The notes beneath the pieces are model-generated. The model did no database searches. It had not been told where the DNA came from and saw only the letters and a list, made by a program, of their open reading frames with translations. The position numbers and the translations under genes are program-made. 64,000 bases of DNA, taken from Piscinibacter sp. GTDB taxonomy: Bacteria > Pseudomonadota > Gammaproteobacteria > Burkholderiales > Burkholderiaceae_C. This document shows, one piece after another, positions 1 through 9,455 of the stretch; positions within the stretch are counted from its first letter, which is position 1; every line of letters starts with the position of its first letter. The stretch covers positions 1-64,000 of the forward strand of contig JAGOAS010000007.1 of assembly GCA_017983795.1 (NCBI GenBank), in the 5' to 3' direction.

Positions 1-127
1 AACATGCCCACGCTGATCACTCCCGGCTCTCCCCGCTCGTTCTTCGAGCAGGACAGTGTGTTTGCGTGGGTCAGTTTTCGGCGAGCACAGGCCCCGTAGG
101 CGGGTCAGTTTTCAGTGAGCGTCAACA
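1..127. mobile_element. End of an insertion sequence (IS21-like), partial
   Basis: The sequence up to about base 127 looks like one terminus of an insertion sequence. It ends in ...GTCAACA, so the inner strand begins TGTTGAC, and it carries two near-identical direct copies of a terminal motif (see the repeat entry). Multiple terminal copies with TG...CA ends are typical of the IS21 family. A short frame open from the window edge to a stop at 97-99 may be the end of a transposase gene, but I do not recognise it. The element interrupts the helicase gene to its right. The rest lies outside the window, so the family call is inferred from the ends only. Confidence 0.6.
68..120. repeat. Two direct terminal repeats of the insertion sequence
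   Basis: The 19-mer gggtcagttttcggcgagc (68-86) recurs as gggtcagttttcagtgagc (102-120) with two mismatches, 34 bp apart start to start. Repeated end motifs of this kind are the transposase-binding sites at IS21-type termini. The outer copy is followed directly by GTCAACA, taken as the tip of the element. Confidence 0.7.
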
Positions 128-1375
128 CTTCAGGATCGTCGTTCGGCCTTGTGCCTGAATGCCGAGGCTCTTGAAGCTGAACTGCTGCGCACGTCGTCGT
201 TGGTAGATGCTTTGGGCATCGTCGTATAGCAACAGCAGGCTGTTGGTCGCGGGGTCGACCATTTGCGCGGCCAGTTTCAGCCAGGCAGCTTCGAAGTCGT
301 GGCCTTCGTCGATCAGGACGGCCTGGTACTGGCCCGACGGAATCTGCCCTCGGTCGACCCCGCGAATGACGCCGGCCACCATCTGCTCGAACATGTCCGG
401 TCCCTGTGCAGGCAGGGCCTGACCGTAGGCCACCAGTTGCTGCCGGCACCACTTGTGAAAGTTGCGGACGTGGACCTTGGCCGCGAGGCCTTTGGCTGCC
501 ATGACGGCGTCCAGCTTCACCGCCAGCGGCTGGTTGTAGCAGAGCACGAGGATCGGCTTGGCGTTTGCGGAGGCCTTGGCGAGGTACTCCGCGCGGTAGC
601 CGAGGATCATCGTCTTGCCGGAACCGGCCACCCCGTGGATGACGCGATGGCCTTCTCCCAGGCTGCGAGCGAGCTGCTCTTGCTGCAGGTCCATCACGCG
701 CATGATGTCGGGCAGCGTATCGCTTGCCTCCTCATCCGCGGGGAAGAGGTCGCTCGGTGGGTTGACCCGCACCTCGGGGAACAGGATCCACCGCACGCGA
801 TCGATCTGAGGAATCGACAGGACGCCCCGCATGAGCGTGGGGAACATGGCCCACAGCCGGCTCTGGAAGTCTTCCGCCTCGACGGTGGCGGTCATCTCGT
901 CCCTGCAGACGACGCGGTGGGGCTCGATCGCGAAGTGGAGCTCCGCAGCTTCGAACTGCCTGCGGGTGATATGCGTCAAGACGACGCCGTAACTCCAGGG
1001 GAAGGCGAGCTTGCCGTCGGCATTTGTCAGCCGTTGGTCCTTAGAGAGCGCATCGACGACCTGATGGGCGTAGTGCCGGGCCTGCTCGATGGGATTCGCA
1101 ACGTTCTTCGGGACGCCCTGCGCCAGGATTTCCCAGGTCTGCTTGCTGGCGGTTCGGATCGTTTCCAGGCGCCAGTCCTTGACTTCCAGGATGAGCAGGC
1201 CGCGGCGTGGGTGGAGGACAACGAAGTCGGGATGGGCGTGCTTCGGTCCAACCGGCACGTCGTACCAAACCAGGTAGTCGTCATCGAGCTTCTGCTCCAG
1301 ACGCTCGGCGGTTCTGCGCTCCCCCTGCGTCATGCGGGAGACGCAGGTGCTCAGCGCTGGGATGACGGTCGCCAT
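122..1375 (-). pseudogene. NERD-domain UvrD-like helicase, 3' end lost to IS insertion
   Basis: The 417-residue product starts with a NERD nuclease-related domain (about residues 30-150; motifs DFVVLHP and ILEVKDW). A superfamily 1 helicase core follows, with Walker A GVAGSGKT near residue 248 and a Walker B-like LIDEGHD near 355. Intact relatives continue through helicase motifs IV-VI for 150-250 more residues. Here the protein stops just after GRTTIL, normally followed by a K-x-NYRN motif. The last codons, TGT TGA, are supplied by the IS end. The product therefore lacks the second RecA-like half and is probably inactive as a helicase. NERD helicases often sit in accessory or defence-related DNA. 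The ATG at 1375 has only a weak ribosome-binding site. Confidence 0.8.
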
Positions 1376-1544
1376 CTGCTGTTGTTGTTGAATCCCTGAT
1401 GCAGCGCCATATCCTGCCTCAGCGCTTGGGGGCTGTCACGATGCGGCAGGCCAATAGATTGAGCACCAATGCGTACAGGCCGGCCGGAATCGGGGTTCTA
1501 ACCTGTCGGCGCCCCATGCGCCGGCCGGAGCCCGCGTCCTTGGT

Positions 1545-1572
1545 TTGCAGATGTATTTCAGTTGCTATACAT
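1545..1572 (+). promoter_or_regulatory. Putative promoter and palindromic operator of the toxin-antitoxin pair
   Basis: TTGCAG (1545-1550) and TATACA (1566-1571) form a plausible -35/-10 pair with a short 15-bp spacer. An inverted repeat ATGTAT-N10-ATACAT (1551-1556 and 1567-1572) fills the spacer and overlaps the -10, as expected of an autoregulatory antitoxin operator. The antitoxin ATG lies only 8 bp beyond the -10, so the message would be almost leaderless. This is pattern-based inference. Confidence 0.5.
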
Positions 1573-1579
1573 TCACCCG

Positions 1580-1888
1580 ATGACTCGCTCCGCCACCTTG
1601 CCGCCCATCCGTGTTGCGCCCGAGACGAAGGCCAGTGTCGAAGCCGTGCTGCGGGAAGGCGAATCGCTGACGCAGTTCATCGAGAGCGCCGTTCGCCGCG
1701 AGGCTGAGTTCCGCGCCGAGCAAGACGCCGCTGTGGCCCGGGCGAAGAAGGCACTGCGCAGTGCCGACAAGGGCGTGGGCCTGATGACGGCTGAGGACTT
1801 CCTGGCGGGCATGGCGCAGCGTGCCAAGGCAGCGCAGCAGCGCATCCGTGAGGCCGCGACGGCCAGGAAGAAGCGGGCTACCGGGTGA
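1580..1888 (+). CDS. Antitoxin of a type II toxin-antitoxin pair (YlcI/YnfO-like)
   Basis: This is a 102-residue, mostly helical and charged protein. Its start, TRSATLPPIRVAPETKASVEAVL, fits an N-terminal ribbon-helix-helix type DNA-binding segment (about residues 5-45), with a Lys/Arg/Ala-rich helical tail that would wrap the toxin. I chose ATG 1580; an in-frame TTG at 1562 would extend into the -10 element. The stop overlaps the GTG of the following RelE/ParE-like gene by 4 bases, the usual coupling in such modules. The product should neutralise the toxin and repress the promoter just upstream. Antitoxin assignment rests on size, position and sequence type. Confidence 0.75.
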   Translation: MTRSATLPPIRVAPETKASVEAVLREGESLTQFIESAVRREAEFRAEQDAAVARAKKALRSADKGVGLMTAEDFLAGMAQRAKAAQQRIREAATARKKRATG

Positions 1889-2205
1889 GCGCGCGGTATC
1901 GGGTTGTTCCGACCGTCGCGTTCCAGGACGACATCGAGCGCCTCGAGGAACACATCGTCCAGCGCGAGCTGGAGAGCAATACGCCGGACGATACCTGCCT
2001 CCTCCGTTTCCATGATGCGGTGGAGCGTGCGTTCGGGATCCTCTCGTTTGCGCCGCATACCTGTCGCCGATGTGAAGCGCACCGGGAGTTCCGCGAGCTG
2101 ATCGTCCCCTTCGGTCGTGGCGGCTGCGTCGTTCTGTTCGCAATCCGCGAGCTCGATGTTGTATTGCTCGCCGCGAGGGACCAGCACGAACACGACTACC
2201 GCTGA
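1885..2205 (+). CDS. RelE/ParE-family toxin
   Basis: A 106-residue protein starting with GTG, coupled to the antitoxin by a GTGA overlap. The pattern AFQDDIERLEEHIVQ near the start, a central RFHDAVERAFGILSFAP helix and a C-terminal strand series (RELIVPFGRGGCVVLFAIREL, DVVLLAARDQHEHDY) match the alpha/beta fold of ParE/RelE toxins. These either poison gyrase or cleave mRNA on the ribosome; the sequence does not settle which. The G+C content is lower than in the downstream chromosome, consistent with acquisition along with the neighbouring IS and helicase remnant. Confidence 0.8.
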   Translation: MSARYRVVPTVAFQDDIERLEEHIVQRELESNTPDDTCLLRFHDAVERAFGILSFAPHTCRRCEAHREFRELIVPFGRGGCVVLFAIRELDVVLLAARDQHEHDYR

Positions 2206-2244
2206 CGAAGTTCGTCGGTTGACGTGCAGGCCAGCCGGGAGCGG

Positions 2245-2664
2245 CTACCAGCTCCCGGTGTTGGCCATCGAGGCCCAGGGCTCGGCCGGCGCGAGCGGCG
2301 TGCCGGCCTGCAGCAACTCGATGGAGATGTTGTCGGGCGAGCGCACGAAGGCCATGCGGCCGTCGCGCGGCGGGCGGTTGATGGTCACGCCGTGGCGCTG
2401 CAGGCGCTCGCAGGCGGCGTAGATGTTCTCCACCTCGTAGGCGAGGTGGCCGAAGTTGCGCCCGCCGGCGTAGGCCTCGGGATCCCAGTTGTGGGTCAGC
2501 TCGACCTGCGCCTCGTGCTGGCCGGGCGCGGCGAGGAAGTAGAGCGTGAAGCGGCCGGCCGCCACCTCGTTCTTGCGCACGAGTTCGAGGCCGAGGGCGT
2601 CGCAGTAGAAGCGCAGCGAGGCCTCGGGGTCGCTGACGCGCACCATGGTGTGCAGGTATTTCAT
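2245..2664 (-). CDS. gloA: Lactoylglutathione lyase (glyoxalase I)
   Basis: The enzyme isomerises the hemithioacetal of methylglyoxal and glutathione to S-lactoylglutathione in the cytoplasm. The 139-residue length equals that of bacterial Ni-type GlxI. All four metal ligands are recognisable: His5 in YLHTMVRV, Glu in QVELTHNW, His in FGHLAYEV and Glu in SIELLQAG. The start overlaps the stop of the upstream small gene by 4 bases, so the two are probably translated together. Confidence 0.93.
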   Translation of the reverse strand: MKYLHTMVRVSDPEASLRFYCDALGLELVRKNEVAAGRFTLYFLAAPGQHEAQVELTHNWDPEAYAGGRNFGHLAYEVENIYAACERLQRHGVTINRPPRDGRMAFVRSPDNISIELLQAGTPLAPAEPWASMANTGSW

Positions 2665-2927
2665 GGCGCGATTGTCGGCCCGGAGGGCGGATCGTCGAGC
2701 TCGACGATGTGCATGCCCTCACGCAGATCCATCGACGAGGTGGCCCAGCTGTCCATCGGCAGGGTGGTGCGCTCGTCGATCTCGCTCGCGGGCGCCGGGC
2801 GCGAATCCACCTCGACCCACTCGCCTTCGGGCTTGCTGTCGGTGATGCGCCAGACCCGCCGCGGGGTCGACGCGGCGCGTGCGGCCGCGCGATGGCCCCG
2901 CGTGAACCGCTTCAGGACGGCGAGCAT
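2661..2927 (-). CDS. Small hypothetical protein upstream of gloA
   Basis: An 88-residue protein of unknown function with an Arg-rich start ([15 protein letters not shown]) and an acidic C-terminal half ([22 protein letters not shown]). No signal peptide or membrane segment is visible. The ATG at 2927 follows AAGGAG by 11 bases; a GTG at 2939 is an alternative. The ATGA overlap with gloA suggests a shared transcript. I recognise no family. Confidence 0.6.
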   Translation of the reverse strand: MLAVLKRFTRGHRAAARAASTPRRVWRITDSKPEGEWVEVDSRPAPASEIDERTTLPMDSWATSSMDLREGMHIVELDDPPSGPTIAP

Positions 2928-3095
2928 GGAACGAATCACTCCTTGACCCCGTGCGAGGGACGTTGAACGGAAGCGCACGATAGGAAGCGTCGCGCCGCAC
3001 GTCATCTCCCGCGTTGAGGATTCGCAGTCAGGCTCCACGCAGCCCGCGAGGGCAGTCGCCGGTGGGCGACGCGGCTGCGACGGATGTCACGCCGC

Positions 3096-4295
3096 TCAGA
3101 CGCTGCGTGGCGCGACGCGCAGGCCGTCGCGTGTGGCCGGCGGCGGGTAGACGATCACCTGCACGCCGGCGGCGAGGCCGGATTCGATCCAGGCCTCCTG
3201 GCCGTTGCGTGCGCCCAGCTGCACCGGCACGAGGCGCGCGCGGCCGCCTTCGACCACGAACACCGCATCGCCGCCCTCGGGGCGCGGGAACACCGCGCTG
3301 ACCGGCACCTTCAGCACCTTGGGCAGCGAGCGGGTGACGATGCGCACGCCGACGCGGAAGCCGTCGCCCAGCGAGGCCCAGCGCTGCGCCGGGCTGACCA
3401 GATCGATCAGCACGCGCACGCGCTGCTCCTCCACGCCCAGCGCCGAGACCTTGGTGAAGGCGGCCGGCTCGACCCGGCGCACGCGCCCTTCGAGCACGCC
3501 GTCGCCGCCCCAGCGCTCGATGCGCACCGCGCTGCCCGGCGCGGCGCGCAGCGCGTCGGCGGTGAGCAGCTCGGCCACCACCTCGAGCCGCGCGGTGTCG
3601 CCCAGCTCGACCAGCGGCGCGCCCAGCGCCACCGGGCCCTCGCTGGCCTGCGCTACCTTGAGCACGCGGCCGGCGATCGGCGCGCGCACCTCGAAGCCCT
3701 TGCCAGCACCCGCGCCGGCGCGCGTGGCGGCCATCAGCGCGGCGCGCGCCTGCTCCACCTCGTGGCCGGCGACATGGCCCTCCTCGACGGCGGCCTCCAG
3801 CTCCTTCTGCGCGGCCAGCACCGAGAGGCGGTCGCTCTCCAGCTTGGTGGGCGCGACGAAGCCCTGGCGGGCCAGCTGCTCGCTGCGCTGCTGCTCGTTG
3901 CGCGCCTGCGCGAGGCCGACCTTGGCGCCCTCGATGCGCGCGGCCACGCGCTGCACCTGCGCCTGCGTGATCTCGACGCGCAGCTGCTGCTCGCGGCGCG
4001 TGCGCTCGTCGAGCATGACCGGCAGCACCGGCGTGATGCTGGCCAGCGGCGCGCCGGCCTCGACCGCGTCGCCCTCGCGCAGCGTGATGCGCGCCAGCGT
4101 GCCGGCCAGCGGCGCGGCCACCACGAAGCGGTCGCGCAGGCGCGTCTTGCCGTCTTCCTCGATCGAGGTCTCGAACGGACCTTCGCTGGCGGCCGCCAGC
4201 TCCACGCCCAGCGGTCGCGGCGCGAACGCCCAGGCGAACAGCGCGGCGGCCACGGCCGCGCCGGCGGCCAGCATCATCCAGGTCTTCTTCTTCAT
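3096..4295 (-). CDS. HlyD/MacA-type periplasmic adaptor of an ABC exporter
   Basis: A 399-residue membrane-fusion protein. It has an N-terminal anchor (about residues 5-25), a first biotinyl-lipoyl half (FVVAAPLAGTLARITLREGDAV), a long alpha-helical hairpin (about 95-190, heptad-like with many Gln/Glu/Arg), a second lipoyl half (VRAPIAGRVLKVAQASEGPV) and a beta-barrel domain. It would link an inner-membrane transporter to the outer envelope. The gene starts 2 bp after the stop of the FtsX-type permease, so ATPase, permease and adaptor form one operon. The substrate cannot be read from sequence. No outer-membrane factor is encoded nearby. Confidence 0.88.
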   Translation of the reverse strand: MKKKTWMMLAAGAAVAAALFAWAFAPRPLGVELAAASEGPFETSIEEDGKTRLRDRFVVAAPLAGTLARITLREGDAVEAGAPLASITPVLPVMLDERTRREQQLRVEITQAQVQRVAARIEGAKVGLAQARNEQQRSEQLARQGFVAPTKLESDRLSVLAAQKELEAAVEEGHVAGHEVEQARAALMAATRAGAGAGKGFEVRAPIAGRVLKVAQASEGPVALGAPLVELGDTARLEVVAELLTADALRAAPGSAVRIERWGGDGVLEGRVRRVEPAAFTKVSALGVEEQRVRVLIDLVSPAQRWASLGDGFRVGVRIVTRSLPKVLKVPVSAVFPRPEGGDAVFVVEGGRARLVPVQLGARNGQEAWIESGLAAGVQVIVYPPPATRDGLRVAPRSV

Positions 4296-4296
4296 C

Positions 4297-6669
4297 TCAT
4301 TCCCTTGTCTTGAGCACGGCCACCATGTCGAGCTCGTCGATGCGCCGGCGCACCACCAATGCGCTGACCACGCCGGCGGCGAGCACGGCGAGCGCCGCCC
4401 AGGCGTAGGTGCGCGGCTGGATCACCACCGGAAAGTAGAACTGGTCGGAGGCCAGCAGCGCCGAGATCAGGTGCACCAGCGCGAAGCCCAGCCCCATGCC
4501 CAGCGGCAGCGCCACCGCGATCAGCAGCGCCAGCTCGCCGAGCAGCAGCGCCGACACCTCGGCGCGCGTGAAGCCCAGCACGCGCAGCGAGGCGAGCTCC
4601 CAGCCGCGTTCGGCCAGCGCGATGCGCGCGTTGTTGTAGACCACGCCGACCGCGATCACCACGGCGAAGGCGGTCAGGATGGTGCTCATGATGCGCACGT
4701 TGCGCGCGCTGATCTCCTGCATGTTGCGCAGCATGGTCGCCTTGCTGAAGGCGCCGGCCACGCGCGGCAGCGCCTTGATGGCTTCCAGCAGGGCGTCCTC
4801 GTGGCCGCGCTCGACGGCCAGCACGAAGCCGCTGGCGAGATCGCCGTCGCCGAGCGCGCGGTTCAGCGCGCCGCGCTCCATGTAGGCGTTCAGGCCCATC
4901 ATCTCGCGCACCGTCGCGCCCACCGTCAGCTCGACGCTGCGCGGCCGGCCTTCCAGCACCTCGACGCGCACCGTCTCGCCGACGCGCAGATCGAGCTTGT
5001 CGGCCAGGCGGTCGGTGATCACCAGGCCGCGGCCATCGAGGATGGTGGCGCGGTTCTCCGCATCGACCACGCGGTAGAGCATGGCGCGGCCCTCGTAGCC
5101 GCGGATCAGGCTGCGCTCGCTGCGGTGGCCGTGGTGCAGCACCACCGGCACGAAGCGCGTCGATTCGACCTGCGTCACCGCGGGCAGGCGCGCGAGGTCG
5201 AGGCGCACCCGGTCGTCGCCGGGCTCGACCATCCACACCGCCACGTCGCTGCGCATCGCCACGTTGAACTGCGCGTCGACGATGTACTCGATGGCGTCGC
5301 GGAAGAAGTTGCCCAGCACCACGATGGCCACCGCCGCCGCCACGCCGGCGACCGACAGCGCGCTGCGCAGCGGCCGCCGCTCGATGTTGCGCAGGATCAT
5401 GCGCAGCGCCGGGCCGATGGCCTGGATGCCGAGCCGCTCGAGCAGCGTGCGGCGGTAGCGCCCCGGCGCGGGCGGGCGCATGGCCTGCGCCGGCGCGAGC
5501 CGCACGGTGGCGAGGATGGCGTTGAGCGTGCCGGCCACCGCGGTGGCCACGGTGATGGCGATGCTGACCAGCAGCAGCCAGGGCGCGATGTGGTGCTCGA
5601 AGCGCGGGAAGAAGAAGAACTCGGCGTACAGCGCGGTGAAGAAGGTGCCGAGCTGCTTGCCCACCGCCACGCCCAGCACCAGGCCGGCGGCGACGATCAG
5701 CATCACCAGCGCGAGGTAATGCGTGGCGATGTCGCGGTTCGGGTAGCCGAGCGCCTTGAGCGCGGCGATCTGCTCGCGCTGCGTGGCCACCAGGCGCGAC
5801 ACCACCACGTTGAGCAGGAAGGCCGCCACGCCGAGGAAGATTGCCGGCAGCACGGTGCCGAGCACGCGCTGCTCCTTGATCTCGTTGTCGAGCATGGCGT
5901 GCGAGGTCTGGTCGGCGCGGCCGACGATCTGGCGCCCGCCCCAGGGTTCGAGGCTGCGCGAGAGCGCGTCGATGACGCCTTCTTCCGACGCCCCCGGCGC
6001 GAGGCGGATGGCGATGCGGTTGAAGGCGCCGTTCATGTCGTAGGCGGCGGCGAGCGCCTCGCGGTCCATCCAGAAGATGCCGAAGCCGCGCAGGTCGGGC
6101 ATGCCCCACAGGCCGGCGAAGACGAACTCGGGCGACAGCGCCGTGCCCACCACCACCAGCGTGCGCTGGCGGCCGTTGACGAGCGCGCTGAGCGTGGAGC
6201 CGGGCTTCAGGCCGCGCTTGAGCGCGAAGCCCTCGGACACCAGCACCTCCAGGCTGCCGTCGCTGCGCTGGGCGCCGTCGCGGGCCAGCGCGCGGCCGCC
6301 GGCGAGCGTGACGCGGTTGAGCGAATGCGGCCGGCGTGCATCGATGCCGATGAGCTGGCCGATGATGGGGTCGGGCAAGCCCGGAATCTCCACGCGCACC
6401 ATCTGCTCGACCGTGGTCTGCACCTCGGCGACGCCGGGTTGCGCGCCGAGCTGCGCGGCGAGCGCGTCGGGCGCGCGCTTGAGGCTGGCGAACAGGTCGG
6501 CGAAATGCGCATCGGCGTAGAAGCCGTCGCGCGCCAGCGCCAGCGACTCCACCGCCGACAGGCTGGTGATGAAACCGCCGATGCCGCTGGCCACCACCAG
6601 CGCGATCGTCAGCGCCTGGCTCCACAGCGCGCGCAGGTCGCGCAGCAGCTTGCGGTTGAGAGCCTTCAT
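4297..6669 (-). CDS. FtsX-like ABC transporter permease
   Basis: A 790-residue inner-membrane protein of the MacB/FtsX/LolE superfamily. It has an N-terminal transmembrane helix (about 15-40), a large periplasmic domain (about 45-260), a block of three helices (about 270-390), a second extracytoplasmic segment (about 440-640) and three C-terminal helices (about 660-780). The duplicated FtsX-domain arrangement with two periplasmic regions matches mechanotransmission-type exporters, which drive periplasmic work rather than moving substrate through the membrane. It lies 7 bp downstream of its ATPase gene and directly upstream of the HlyD-type adaptor. The substrate is unknown. Confidence 0.87.
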   Translation of the reverse strand: MKALNRKLLRDLRALWSQALTIALVVASGIGGFITSLSAVESLALARDGFYADAHFADLFASLKRAPDALAAQLGAQPGVAEVQTTVEQMVRVEIPGLPDPIIGQLIGIDARRPHSLNRVTLAGGRALARDGAQRSDGSLEVLVSEGFALKRGLKPGSTLSALVNGRQRTLVVVGTALSPEFVFAGLWGMPDLRGFGIFWMDREALAAAYDMNGAFNRIAIRLAPGASEEGVIDALSRSLEPWGGRQIVGRADQTSHAMLDNEIKEQRVLGTVLPAIFLGVAAFLLNVVVSRLVATQREQIAALKALGYPNRDIATHYLALVMLIVAAGLVLGVAVGKQLGTFFTALYAEFFFFPRFEHHIAPWLLLVSIAITVATAVAGTLNAILATVRLAPAQAMRPPAPGRYRRTLLERLGIQAIGPALRMILRNIERRPLRSALSVAGVAAAVAIVVLGNFFRDAIEYIVDAQFNVAMRSDVAVWMVEPGDDRVRLDLARLPAVTQVESTRFVPVVLHHGHRSERSLIRGYEGRAMLYRVVDAENRATILDGRGLVITDRLADKLDLRVGETVRVEVLEGRPRSVELTVGATVREMMGLNAYMERGALNRALGDGDLASGFVLAVERGHEDALLEAIKALPRVAGAFSKATMLRNMQEISARNVRIMSTILTAFAVVIAVGVVYNNARIALAERGWELASLRVLGFTRAEVSALLLGELALLIAVALPLGMGLGFALVHLISALLASDQFYFPVVIQPRTYAWAALAVLAAGVVSALVVRRRIDELDMVAVLKTRE

Positions 6670-6676
6670 CGTGCGC

Positions 6677-7393
<717 letters not shown>

Positions 7394-7429
7394 GGGTGGG
7401 CGGATTGGCGCTCAGGGATTCTCCGGAGG

Positions 7430-7445
7430 GCCCGCCGTGGCGGGC
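7430..7445. repeat. Perfect inverted repeat in the divergent promoter region
   Basis: GCCCGCC-gt-GGCGGGC lies 37 bp upstream of the exporter ATPase start and 111 bp upstream of the divergent proline-rich gene. It could be an operator or an mRNA hairpin; no promoter motif is convincing around it. Confidence 0.35.
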
Positions 7446-7556
7446 TGACCGCCGTCAAGCGAGATTTCGCACGCGCAGGCGGGCGCTCGCTTCGTGCGTC
7501 TGGGGCGAACTGCGACAATCATTGCGCATCATCCCGCCCGCGCCGACCGACCGCCG

Positions 7557-8330
7557 ATGTCCGCCCCGCCGATTCCCACCAAGACCGCCCTCGGTCAGGA
7601 GGCGATGCGGCGGCGCACCGGCGAGATCAACCAGCGCCACCGCACCATCCTCTTCCTGGTCGACGGGCGCCGCCTGCTCTCGGAGGTGCTGGGCCTCGCA
7701 CACCAGGCCGGTGCCGCCACCAGCCACTTCGAGGATCTGGTGCGCATGGGCTACGTCGAGCTGCCGCCCGAGGAGCCGCCTGCACCGGCGCCGGTGGAGG
7801 CGCCGCTGGAGTCGCCGCAGCCGGCCGAGATCACCGAGCTCGCGGTGGAGGTGGGCGGCGAGGCCGAAGCGCCGCCGCCAGCGCTGGCCGAGCCGACCCC
7901 CGCCGTCGTCGTGATGCCGCCGCCGCTGCCGCCGGCGGCGCCCGTCGGCCTCGAAGAGCTGCCGCGCAAGCCCTTCCTGCCGCCGGCTCCCGGCCGCGTG
8001 CTGCCGCCGCCTGCGCCGCCGCCGGCCGCGCCCGTGCTGCAGCCCGCGCAGGAACTGCCGGTGCTCGAGCAGGCGCGTGCCCAGGTGCTGGAGTGCCTGC
8101 GCTGCGATCCGCAGCCCAACGGCGCACGGCTGGCCGAACGCGTGCGCGTTGCGCTCGGCAGTTCGGAGCTGATCGACGTGGTGTGGACCATGGAGCGCGG
8201 CCTGCACCACCACCAGCGCTCGCACCGCGGCCTGATCGCGCTGCAGCGCGCGCGCGAGCTGCTCGGCCTGGGCAACACGCTGGTCGACGAAGACAGCACG
8301 CCCGGCCGCCTCGACGACGACGAGTGGTAG
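7557..8330 (+). CDS. Proline/alanine-rich hypothetical protein
   Basis: A 257-residue cytoplasmic protein without signal or membrane segment. An N-terminal conserved-looking module (about residues 1-65: EAMRRRTGEINQRHRTILFLVDGRR, HFEDLVRMGYVEL) resembles a small winged-helix-type fold. A Pro/Ala/Glu linker of about 90 residues and an acidic helical C-terminus follow (ALQRARELLGLGNTLVDEDS). I chose ATG 7557 because the conserved part begins right after it; an upstream ATG at 7494 would add 21 low-complexity residues. Function unknown. The next gene, on the other strand, is a diguanylate cyclase; no functional link is shown. Confidence 0.7.
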   Translation: MSAPPIPTKTALGQEAMRRRTGEINQRHRTILFLVDGRRLLSEVLGLAHQAGAATSHFEDLVRMGYVELPPEEPPAPAPVEAPLESPQPAEITELAVEVGGEAEAPPPALAEPTPAVVVMPPPLPPAAPVGLEELPRKPFLPPAPGRVLPPPAPPPAAPVLQPAQELPVLEQARAQVLECLRCDPQPNGARLAERVRVALGSSELIDVVWTMERGLHHHQRSHRGLIALQRARELLGLGNTLVDEDSTPGRLDDDEW

Positions 8331-8351
8331 GGGTGTGAGCCCCGGGGGCTT

Positions 8352-9443
8352 TCAGTTCCCCGTCGTGACCCGGTTGCGCCCTTCGCGCTTGGAGCGGTAG
8401 AGCGCCTGGTCGGCGCGGTCGATCAGCGTCTCCAGCGTCTCGCCGGGCTTCCAGCAGGCCACGCCGAGCGAGACGGTGATGTTGCCGACCGTCTCGTGAT
8501 TGGCGCCGCGGCGGATGCGTGCGCCGGCGATGGTGGTGCGGATCTGCTCGGCCAGCGCGCCCGCGCCCGCCAGCGCGGTGCCCGGCAGCAGCACGACGAA
8601 CTCCTCGCCGCCGTAGCGCGCCACCAGGTCGCGCCCCTTCACGCAGGAGCGGATCGCCAGTGCCACGCTCTTGAGCACGGTGTCGCCGAAGACATGGCCG
8701 TACTGGTCGTTGATCTGCTTGAAGTGGTCGAGGTCGATCAGCACCACGCTCGGCCCGGCCTGGCCCGGCGCCTGCTCGCGCAGGAGCTGCTCGATGGTCT
8801 CGTCGAAGCCGCGCCGGTTCGCCACGCCGGTGAGCGAATCCATGGTCGCCTGCACCTTGACCAGATCCAGCTCGGTGCGCAGCTTCTCCAGCTCGGCCGT
8901 GGCCGACAGCAGCCGCTGCGACAGCACCGCCAGGCTGGCGCCGGTGTCGCGCGAGTCGGACAGCAGCGCGTCGATCTCCGCGCCCAGCCCGGCAGGCCCG
9001 CCGAGGCTGGCGATGCGGCCGCTCTTGGCCTGCAGCGCGGCGGTGAACTCGGTGACACGTTCGCCGGTGGCGCTGGCGGTCTGGCCGACCTCGTCGATCA
9101 CCGCGCGCAGCCCGTCGGACACCTGGTGCGCCGCATTCGTCGCGGCGTCGAGGATGTGGCGGCGGTACAGCGTGTGCACCAGCTCGTCGCTCAGCGGCAC
9201 GCCGTTGGCGCGCGCCGAGTCGACCTCGGCGCGCAGGTCGGCGTTGCGGCCGGCGAGATAGTCGTACCAGACGGCGTAGGTGATGGGGTGCAGGGGTGCG
9301 GGCTGCTGCGCCATCATCGGGATGGCCAGGCGCAGCAGCTCGGCGGAGCGGTCCTTCGAATCCGGGTAATGCATGTGAGGCCCCAACGTCTCCTGCGAGT
9401 CCGATCCTGCGTCGGGATCAGGTGACGATTGTAGGCCATTCAT
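8352..9443 (-). CDS. Diguanylate cyclase (GGDEF domain)
   Basis: A cytoplasmic enzyme making cyclic di-GMP from two GTP. The 363-residue protein has a helical N-terminal region with a likely coiled coil (about residues 120-195) and a C-terminal GGDEF domain (about 198-360). The active-site loop is GGEEF (278-282), catalytically competent in known cyclases, and the entry motif DSLTGVANRRGFD is present. The inhibitory I-site RxxD is changed to KGRD (269-272), so product feedback may be weaker. The N-terminal half has no recognisable sensor domain but resembles that of other Burkholderiales cyclases. The start may instead be ATG 9374 (MHYPDSK). Confidence 0.9.
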   Translation of the reverse strand: MNGLQSSPDPDAGSDSQETLGPHMHYPDSKDRSAELLRLAIPMMAQQPAPLHPITYAVWYDYLAGRNADLRAEVDSARANGVPLSDELVHTLYRRHILDAATNAAHQVSDGLRAVIDEVGQTASATGERVTEFTAALQAKSGRIASLGGPAGLGAEIDALLSDSRDTGASLAVLSQRLLSATAELEKLRTELDLVKVQATMDSLTGVANRRGFDETIEQLLREQAPGQAGPSVVLIDLDHFKQINDQYGHVFGDTVLKSVALAIRSCVKGRDLVARYGGEEFVVLLPGTALAGAGALAEQIRTTIAGARIRRGANHETVGNITVSLGVACWKPGETLETLIDRADQALYRSKREGRNRVTTGN

Positions 9444-9455
9444 GGGCAGGTCGAC

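Noticed and set aside
7557-8330. Proline-rich protein as a response regulator or type IV pilus protein
   Set aside because: No receiver domain, phospho-acceptor Asp, or pilin signal is visible; only a weak winged-helix-like start.
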